From positions 1 through 5,715 of the forward strand of contig JALSOU010000005.1 of NCBI GenBank assembly GCA_026986305.1: a DNA stretch of 5,715 bases, given 5' to 3'. The translations under genes were made by a program, and so were the position numbers. Positions within the stretch are counted from its first letter, which is position 1; every line of letters starts with the position of its first letter. Source of the stretch: Thermoplasmata archaeon (GTDB lineage Archaea > Thermoplasmatota > Thermoplasmata > WALJ01). A model generated the notes under the pieces. That model worked only from the letters and a program-made list of their open reading frames with translations. It did no database searches and was not told the DNA's origin. Below are positions 1 through 4,315 of the stretch, in pieces.

Positions 1-1
1 C

Positions 2-1201
2 AGCGGACAGCAGTTCTCAAAGAGCAGGGGCGTGACCCTTGAGATAAACGAATTTCTGGATAAGTACGATGTGAATGCCCTCAGGTTCTATCTCACCTCA
101 ATAATGCCGGAGAACCACGACACAGACTTTGACTGGGATAACTTCGCATCAAAGAACAACAACGGATTGCTTGCGAAGTACGGAAACTTTGTGCACAGGG
201 TCATAACCTTCACAGCAGAGAAGTTCGGAGATGTTCCTGAGGCCGAGACGGATGAAAAGGATGAGGAATTCCTTGAGGAAATCAGAGGTTATCTGAATGA
301 GGTGATGGAGCATCTGGAAAGGGCAGAGATGAAGGAAGGCCTGAACTCTATGATGAAGATACCCTCCGCTGGAAACAGGTATATGATGGAGAGAGCGCCT
401 TGGAAGGACCTGAAGGAGAACAGGAAAAGAGCAGGGACAACCATGAATGTTCTTTTGAGGGCAGTGAAGGCTCTGGCAATGGCCTCATATCCATTCATAC
501 CTCATGCGGCTGAGGAGATATGGAGAAGGCTTGGAATGCAGGAGCCGATGGAGGAATACGGGTTTGAGAGAGCGCTTGAACCCATAGAGGCCGGAAGGAA
601 GATTGATAAACATAAGCCCCTGTTCTCAAAGATAGTCATAGAGAAGAAGAAATCGCCGCTGGAAGGCCTTGACCTTAGGGTGGGCATGATAGAAGAGGTG
701 AGGGACCACCCGGATGCGGAGCGCCTTTACCTTCTTAGAGTGAATCTCGGAAAGGATACTAGACAGCTGGTGGCAGGGCTGAAAAAGTACTATTCTCCAG
801 ACGAGCTTAAAGGAAAGAAGATAGTGGTTGTGGCCAATCTGGAGCCCGCAAAACTCAGGGGACAGACTTCATACGGTATGCTTCTGGCAGCGGACCATGA
901 GGATGTTGTCGCATGTTTAACAGCGGATGTTAACCCTGGCACTCAGGTGGACGGTACAGGCCCTTCAAAGAAGATAAAGTACAAGAAGTTCGCAGAGAAC
1001 AGGATAATGGTTGGCACAGTAAAAGATGGAAAGTTCAGAGGAGATAAGGAATATCCAGCAGAATTCCTGAGCGAAGAGCTGAAATCCTACGAGGGTCCTG
1101 CTGCAGTGATAATAAGGGATGATAAGGCAATAGTGCTGAGTGCAGGTGGAAAAGTTATAGTGCCGGACAAGGACATGCCTGATGGAAGCATGGTGAGGTA
1201 G
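2..1201 (+). CDS. metG: Methionyl-tRNA synthetase, 3' part (5' end outside window)
   Basis: Class I aminoacyl-tRNA synthetase that charges tRNA-Met with methionine in the cytoplasm. The frame is open to the left edge and begins inside the catalytic signature: bases 11-31 read QFSKSRG, the KMSKS loop with Phe in place of Met and Gln before it. The Rossmann catalytic domain and HIGH motif therefore lie upstream, and the GTG at 32 is not the start. The alpha-helical anticodon-binding domain follows (to about base 600), with GNFVHR and the APWK segment whose Trp matches the anticodon-contacting Trp of MetRS. Bases 653-952 encode an EMAP-II/Trbp111-type OB-fold tRNA-binding domain (LDLRVGMIEEV, DAERLYLLRVNLG, NLEPAKLRG, GMLLAA). 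About 80 further residues follow to the TAG; their last 15 resemble the normal end of that domain. Nothing suggests a frameshift. Identity is certain; only the role of the final segment is unclear. Confidence 0.96.
   Translation, partial: SGQQFSKSRGVTLEINEFLDKYDVNALRFYLTSIMPENHDTDFDWDNFASKNNNGLLAKYGNFVHRVITFTAEKFGDVPEAETDEKDEEFLEEIRGYLNEVMEHLERAEMKEGLNSMMKIPSAGNRYMMERAPWKDLKENRKRAGTTMNVLLRAVKALAMASYPFIPHAAEEIWRRLGMQEPMEEYGFERALEPIEAGRKIDKHKPLFSKIVIEKKKSPLEGLDLRVGMIEEVRDHPDAERLYLLRVNLGKDTRQLVAGLKKYYSPDELKGKKIVVVANLEPAKLRGQTSYGMLLAADHEDVVACLTADVNPGTQVDGTGPSKKIKYKKFAENRIMVGTVKDGKFRGDKEYPAEFLSEELKSYEGPAAVIIRDDKAIVLSAGGKVIVPDKDMPDGSMVR
953..1198 (+). other. Extra C-terminal segment of MetRS, possible degenerate repeat of the tRNA-binding domain
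   Basis: The OB-fold tRNA-binding domain of MetRS usually ends the protein with a signature close to L-x-P-D-x-x-V-x-x-G-x-x-V-R. Here an equivalent end is reached near base 952 (LTADVNPGTQV), but the protein continues for about 80 residues. These start with a basic linker (SKKIKYKK), include RIMVGTVKDG, which resembles LRVGMIEEV at the front of the domain, and finish VIVPDKDMPDGSMVR, closer to the family ending than the internal copy. This is a by-eye similarity. It may be a second, shortened copy, a domain swap at the end, or an unrelated lineage-specific extension. Confidence 0.4.
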
Positions 1202-1247
1202 ACTAGAATTAAAACCATTTTCAATTTCTTCCCGACTAAAATTAAAG
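1201..1247. repeat. Imperfect 14-bp direct repeat after metG
   Basis: GACTAGAATTAAAA at 1201-1214 (its first base is the last base of the metG stop) recurs as GACTAAAATTAAAG at 1234-1247, matching at 12 of 14 positions with a 33-bp period. The two copies flank a T-rich segment. In an AT-rich gap a chance match is quite possible; a regulator site or a scar beside the inserted ATPase gene are alternatives. Confidence 0.35.
1217..1230 (+). terminator. Candidate U-rich terminator of metG
   Basis: Two short T runs (T4 at 1218-1221, T3 at 1225-1227 followed by CTT) start 16 bases after the metG stop. Archaeal RNA polymerase terminates at U-rich tracts without needing a hairpin, and none is visible here. 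The tract is weak, so read-through into the next gene is plausible. Confidence 0.3.
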
Positions 1248-1262
1248 TGTAGTTCAATTCTG

Positions 1263-1276
1263 GTAAAGTTAATATA
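1263..1276 (+). promoter_or_regulatory. Candidate archaeal BRE/TATA promoter for the ATPase gene
   Basis: A purine-rich BRE-like stretch (GTAAAG, 1263-1268) leads into TTAATATA (1269-1276), an acceptable archaeal TATA box. Its centre is about 26 bp upstream of the ATG at 1299, the usual archaeal distance from TATA to transcription start. Transcription would then begin at or next to the start codon, giving a leaderless mRNA. This agrees with the lack of a Shine-Dalgarno sequence before 1299. Inferred from spacing and sequence only. Confidence 0.5.
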
Positions 1277-1298
1277 GGTAAATATCATATGGCTAGAT

Positions 1299-2474
1299 AT
1301 GTATGTTGAAAGAGACCTCAGTGCTAGATTTGTGGAGATATCGAAGCACTATCAAGTTATGGCGTTGGTAGGTCCAAGGCAGGCAGGAAAGACTACTATG
1401 CTAAAACACCTTATGGAAGGGAGAAACGCTTCATATGTATTCTTTGATGACCCCGATGCTAGAGAGATTTTCAATGAAGATATAAAGAAATTTGTAATTC
1501 AATATGTGGGTGGATACGATCTTACAGTTTTGGATGAGGTTCAGTACTGCGAAAAATCAGGGATAAAATTGAAATATCTGGCAGATTCCGGATTTAAGCT
1601 ATGGATAACATCGTCTTCAGAGGTCATATTGAGCAAGGAAGTAATTTCTTATCTGGTTGGACGAGTGGCTATACTGAGGCTTTACCCCTTTAATATAAGG
1701 GAATTTTTAAGAGCTAAAAGGCAAAAAGCACTAAGTAAAGGGATACTTAAAAGGTATGTATGGGAGCACATGGTTTATGGAGGTTTTCCTGCAGTCGTTC
1801 TTTCCGAAGGTGCCGATATAAAAAAGATAATCCTAAGAAATCTGAATGAAACAATGATACTCAAGGATGTATCCCGCTCGTTTTCTATAGACAATATAGC
1901 AGGGATAGAACGCCTTTCAAGATATCTGGCTGCGAATTCCGGAGCTATGATTTCATATTCCAAACTTGCAGACGACCTTAATATTTCATTTCAAACATTA
2001 AAAAGATATTTGGATGCACTTATGAAAAGCTATTTGATAGTTTTTGTGCCTCCGTTTTTCACAAATAAGGCTAGAGAGATAACCAAACAACCAAAAATAT
2101 ACTTTTTGGATACGGGTATAAGAAACTCTCTGAAAGGAAATTTTCCTGAAGAGGCGGATGGAAAGTTATTTGAAAATTATGTTCTATCTGAACTTGTAAA
2201 AATGGGTTATGAGCCGAAATACTGGAGAAGCAAATCCAAGGCAGAAGTTGATTTTGTAGTGGAAAAAGAAGGAAAAATAATACCAATAGAGGTGAAATTG
2301 AGCCCTAAAGGGAATAAAATAGAGCGTAGCATGCGCTCTTTTATAGAAAAATACAATCCAGATATGGCATTTGTAGTATATTACACAGGAGATAAGTCTT
2401 TCACAGAAATTGATGGAACAGAAATATATTTTACAGATATCTTGGATCTGTGGAATAAGCTGGAAAGAATATGA
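1299..2474 (+). CDS. AAA_14/DUF4143-type ATPase with C-terminal nuclease-like fold
   Basis: A 391-residue P-loop ATPase, full length for its family, presumably cytoplasmic. The Walker A motif is GPRQAGKT (residues 25-32) and Walker B is LTVLDE (75-80). A sensor-1-like strand WITSSS (102-107) precedes LVGR, whose Arg122 sits where the family has a conserved GR. Residues about 205-280 look like a winged-helix region (YSKLADDLNISFQTLKRYL) ending in the DUF4143-typical KIYFLDTGIRN. The C-terminal part has E292, D318 in AEVDFV and E331-V-K333 in IPIEVK, the pattern of a PD-(D/E)xK nuclease-like fold. The family is widespread and patchy in archaea and bacteria; its role is not established. ATG 1299 fits the MYVERDL family start and the TATA spacing. 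It is clearly more AT-rich than its neighbours (lines 1681-1740 and 1981-2040 hold 27% and 23% GC), suggesting transfer. All motifs look intact. Confidence 0.9.
   Translation: MYVERDLSARFVEISKHYQVMALVGPRQAGKTTMLKHLMEGRNASYVFFDDPDAREIFNEDIKKFVIQYVGGYDLTVLDEVQYCEKSGIKLKYLADSGFKLWITSSSEVILSKEVISYLVGRVAILRLYPFNIREFLRAKRQKALSKGILKRYVWEHMVYGGFPAVVLSEGADIKKIILRNLNETMILKDVSRSFSIDNIAGIERLSRYLAANSGAMISYSKLADDLNISFQTLKRYLDALMKSYLIVFVPPFFTNKAREITKQPKIYFLDTGIRNSLKGNFPEEADGKLFENYVLSELVKMGYEPKYWRSKSKAEVDFVVEKEGKIIPIEVKLSPKGNKIERSMRSFIEKYNPDMAFVVYYTGDKSFTEIDGTEIYFTDILDLWNKLERI
2321..2342 (+). other. Terminator-like inverted repeat inside the ATPase gene
   Basis: AGAGCG (2321-2326) and CGCTCT (2334-2339) are perfect inverted repeats with a 7-base loop, and the right arm runs into TTTT (2339-2342). 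It resembles a small bacterial intrinsic terminator but lies about 130 bases before the stop codon and encodes ordinary protein (ERSMRSF). Possibly chance; notable only because the surrounding gene is AT-rich. Confidence 0.25.
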
Positions 2475-2483
2475 GCTACACTC

Positions 2484-3554
2484 TCAATTTTTGATTATTA
2501 TCTCTTTCAAATCCCTGAACTCTGCATCTGTCTTCACTGCTGTTGGAGAGAAGTGAGTTCTATCTGCCCTATAGCCAATTTCCCTGAGTTTTTCAATAAT
2601 ATCGTTTATCGGAGGTGTGGATTTTCCTAGCATTGAAGATATGTACGGCAGTTCATGATAGAACATGGGCATCTCTGCCTCTGACTCCCATAGAGAAAGC
2701 ATGGAATACAGCCTTTTTTTGGTTCCGAAGTGATCTTCCACTTCAATTTTTCTAAGGAAATCAATATCATGGATAGCTGCGCCCCATAAAGGACCTGTTT
2801 TTCCACCTATCTTCCATTCTCTTTCTGAAAAATCCACATTTATTATGTTTTCAAGCGCTCTGTTCGCATTGCCCGCTCCTTTTTTTGCGGTGAGATATAC
2901 CCTGAAATAGTGGTCTGCAGAGTAGGAGAGTATCGGTTTGAGACCAACATCATTTCTTGCAGCCATCCTTACAGCATGAGCTATGAGAATTCTAAGACCT
3001 GTCTCATGCATGCACCAGTTATGCTCTGGCTCCGCCATGTATCTTCTCCTGCATACCTTAGGATATACACCGCATAGAACCGCTGTATCTGTGGCAGTTA
3101 TCGCCAGAATCCCGTTATTTCTAAGCGCTCTTGTGGCGGAGTCGAGGAACTGAGCAGGGCTTCCAAAGGGGTCTATGTCTATGTAGTCAAAGCTTCTCTC
3201 GTTAAGAAGAACATTTAGGTTTTTCCCCGTTATCTCTGCATTTAACCCGTTAATTTCGCAGTTCTTTTTCATAAGATTTTGAGCGTTTTGGTTCCAGTCG
3301 TTCATTGTTAGATCTATTTCACCCACTTCAAGAGCAAACCTTATTCCTCTTATTCCTGAGGCTGCGAGGCCGTCCAGAACCCTAATGTTTTTTCTCTTAG
3401 CAGCTCTGAGAACAGCCACAGAGACATCTCTATTGAACTCCATAGTGGGATTGTAAAAAACAGGGGTTTTTGAGGTGCCTGGACCCTTTCTCCATTCCGT
3501 TTTTGGAACGAGAATTCTGGCCAGACCTTCCTTTACCTCAACAAGCTCTACCAT
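2484..3554 (-). CDS. trm1: tRNA (guanine(26)-N2)-dimethyltransferase Trm1
   Basis: S-adenosylmethionine-dependent enzyme that makes N2,N2-dimethylguanosine at position 26 of tRNA, at the junction of the D and anticodon stems; cytoplasmic. The 356 residues match archaeal Trm1 length. Visible features: start MVELVEVKEG; PVFYNP at 31-36, whose Phe33 matches the base-stacking Phe of archaeal Trm1; RD at 42-43; SAM motif I DGLAASGIRG at 61-70; acidic ribose-binding end of the next strand in NDWNQNA; catalytic motif DIDPFGSP (Asp128-Pro-Phe-Gly131); ATDTAVLCG; C-terminal TRTHFSPTAVKTD-like ending, read here as DRTHFSPTAVKTD. ATG 3554 is chosen because homologues begin there and a Shine-Dalgarno sequence precedes it; the in-frame ATG at 3644 would add an acidic tail overlapping the upstream gene. 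Third gene of a minus-strand operon, overlapping the preceding stop by 7 bp, and converging on the ATPase gene. Confidence 0.96.
   Translation of the reverse strand: MVELVEVKEGLARILVPKTEWRKGPGTSKTPVFYNPTMEFNRDVSVAVLRAAKRKNIRVLDGLAASGIRGIRFALEVGEIDLTMNDWNQNAQNLMKKNCEINGLNAEITGKNLNVLLNERSFDYIDIDPFGSPAQFLDSATRALRNNGILAITATDTAVLCGVYPKVCRRRYMAEPEHNWCMHETGLRILIAHAVRMAARNDVGLKPILSYSADHYFRVYLTAKKGAGNANRALENIINVDFSEREWKIGGKTGPLWGAAIHDIDFLRKIEVEDHFGTKKRLYSMLSLWESEAEMPMFYHELPYISSMLGKSTPPINDIIEKLREIGYRADRTHFSPTAVKTDAEFRDLKEIIIKN
2486..2511 (+). terminator. Candidate U-rich terminator of the ATPase gene
   Basis: A T-rich stretch with T5 at 2488-2492 and further T runs to 2507 begins 11 bases after the ATPase stop, as expected for archaeal factor-independent termination. 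It lies within the 3' end of the convergent trm1 gene, because only 9 bp separate the two stops. No equally clear T tract is seen in the opposite direction, so trm1 transcripts may run antisense into the ATPase gene. Confidence 0.4.
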
Positions 3555-4315
3555 TTCCTCCTCTTCATCCTCTTCTTCTTTTTCCGGTATGATATTAGGG
3601 AATACACGGCTCCAGCGCCGAAGAGTATTGCTAGGGCTATCCATGTTCCTGTGTGGTCCTCATGCATTTCTCCGAGGTATATCTGCATAGTCATCTCAGT
3701 CTTTCCGCCGTCTGAAAAGGTCAGATTGCTCTTTGGATCTATGACTATTTTAACATCGTGCACGCCGTCTGAGAATTTATGTGGGTTGAATTTAAGCTCA
3801 ACAGTCTCTTTTTTCTGTGGGGCAACATCAACAGAGGTTTTGTACTGGAACTTTCCGTCTATGTATAGGCTTACAGAGACATTCTTCGCCTCCACAGAAC
3901 CGCTGTTGTAGACATCTGCCTTTATTATGTATGGTTTAACCGCAGTGATTGTGTAGTTTATCTTGTTCCAATAGGTGTAATTGCCAATGTCCGCAGTTCC
4001 ATTTATCGTTATCTTGAAGTCTCCCTCAACAGAAGGCGCTGTTATATTTACTTTGAACACATTGCTCTCCGTTGAGCTTGCGTTGCTGGGATCTGCGCTC
4101 CCATCCTTCATCTCTATTTTATATCCCCATTTGTCGGCGTTTTCCGCACCTTCAATCTTTATCGTGTATGTGTATTTTTCACCAAGAAGAACCTCTTTTG
4201 GGCCTTCCAGCACCGTTTTTACGCGGGTTTCTGCGCCACTGCTAGTACCGTAAATCGGAGATAGAATCGCTATGGCTATGAGTATCGCAATTAGAAACGA
4301 TATGTATCTTTTCAC
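3548..4315 (-). CDS. CARDB-type surface protein with signal peptide and C-terminal membrane anchor
   Basis: A 255-residue exported protein of unknown function. It starts at GTG 4315: VKRY plus a long hydrophobic run (residues 5-20) forms a signal peptide, probably cleaved near 23-28. Residues about 33-126 look like a beta-sandwich module. Residues 127-212 resemble CARDB, a cell-adhesion-related Ig-like domain (ADVYNSGSVEAKNVSVSLYIDGK, here split as ADVYNSGS and NVSVSLYIDGK). A single membrane helix (about 223-243, TWIALAILFGAGAVYSLI) is followed by a 12-residue tail with 10 Lys/Arg, giving an outside-facing body and cytoplasmic tail. Seven N-glycosylation sequons (N78, N90, N105, N112, N120, N145, N197) fit an archaeal surface protein; there is no Cys. 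It overlaps the upstream surface gene by 4 bp and trm1 by 7 bp. An ATG at 4384 is rejected because it would place 23 charged residues before the signal peptide. Confidence 0.82.
   Translation of the reverse strand: MKRYISFLIAILIAIAILSPIYGTSSGAETRVKTVLEGPKEVLLGEKYTYTIKIEGAENADKWGYKIEMKDGSADPSNASSTESNVFKVNITAPSVEGDFKITINGTADIGNYTYWNKINYTITAVKPYIIKADVYNSGSVEAKNVSVSLYIDGKFQYKTSVDVAPQKKETVELKFNPHKFSDGVHDVKIVIDPKSNLTFSDGGKTEMTMQIYLGEMHEDHTGTWIALAILFGAGAVYSLISYRKKKKRMKRRKW
3557..3565 (-). promoter_or_regulatory. Ribosome binding site deciding the trm1 start
   Basis: The minus strand reads AAGAGGAGGAA before ATG 3554, offering two overlapping anti-Shine-Dalgarno matches: GGAGG only 2 bases from the ATG and AAGAGG at 5 bases. 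The same bases encode part of the basic tail of the upstream surface protein, so ribosomes finishing that gene can restart here. This supports the short Trm1 start over the ATG at 3644. Confidence 0.65.

Noticed and set aside
32..34. GTG as the start codon of the methionyl-tRNA synthetase gene
   Set aside because: The frame is open to base 2 and the upstream codons encode the KMSKS signature, so this is an internal valine codon of a gene truncated by the window edge.
965..1288. 107-residue minus-strand open frame opposite the metG 3' end and the following gap
   Set aside because: Mostly antisense to well-supported coding sequence, with low-complexity Phe/Tyr/Cys-rich translation and no Shine-Dalgarno or family resemblance.
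1202..1298. Possible tRNA gene or small RNA in the gap after metG
   Set aside because: No cloverleaf, T-loop GGTTCRA-type sequence or stable hairpin is visible; the 97 bp are AT-rich and better explained as terminator plus promoter.
1299..2474. ATPase gene as part of a transposon or toxin-antitoxin pair
   Set aside because: No transposase, terminal inverted repeats or small partner gene is present on either side; the gene stands alone between housekeeping genes.
3555..3644. ATG at 3644 as the trm1 start, adding a 30-residue acidic N-terminus
   Set aside because: Archaeal Trm1 proteins start at the MVELVEV-like sequence, a Shine-Dalgarno sequence precedes ATG 3554, and the extension would be the out-of-frame reading of the upstream gene's basic tail.
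3475..4253. Plus-strand open frames (71, 86 and 90 residues) opposite trm1 and the CARDB gene
   Set aside because: Ser/Thr/Phe-rich translations typical of antisense reading of genuine genes; no motifs or start signals.
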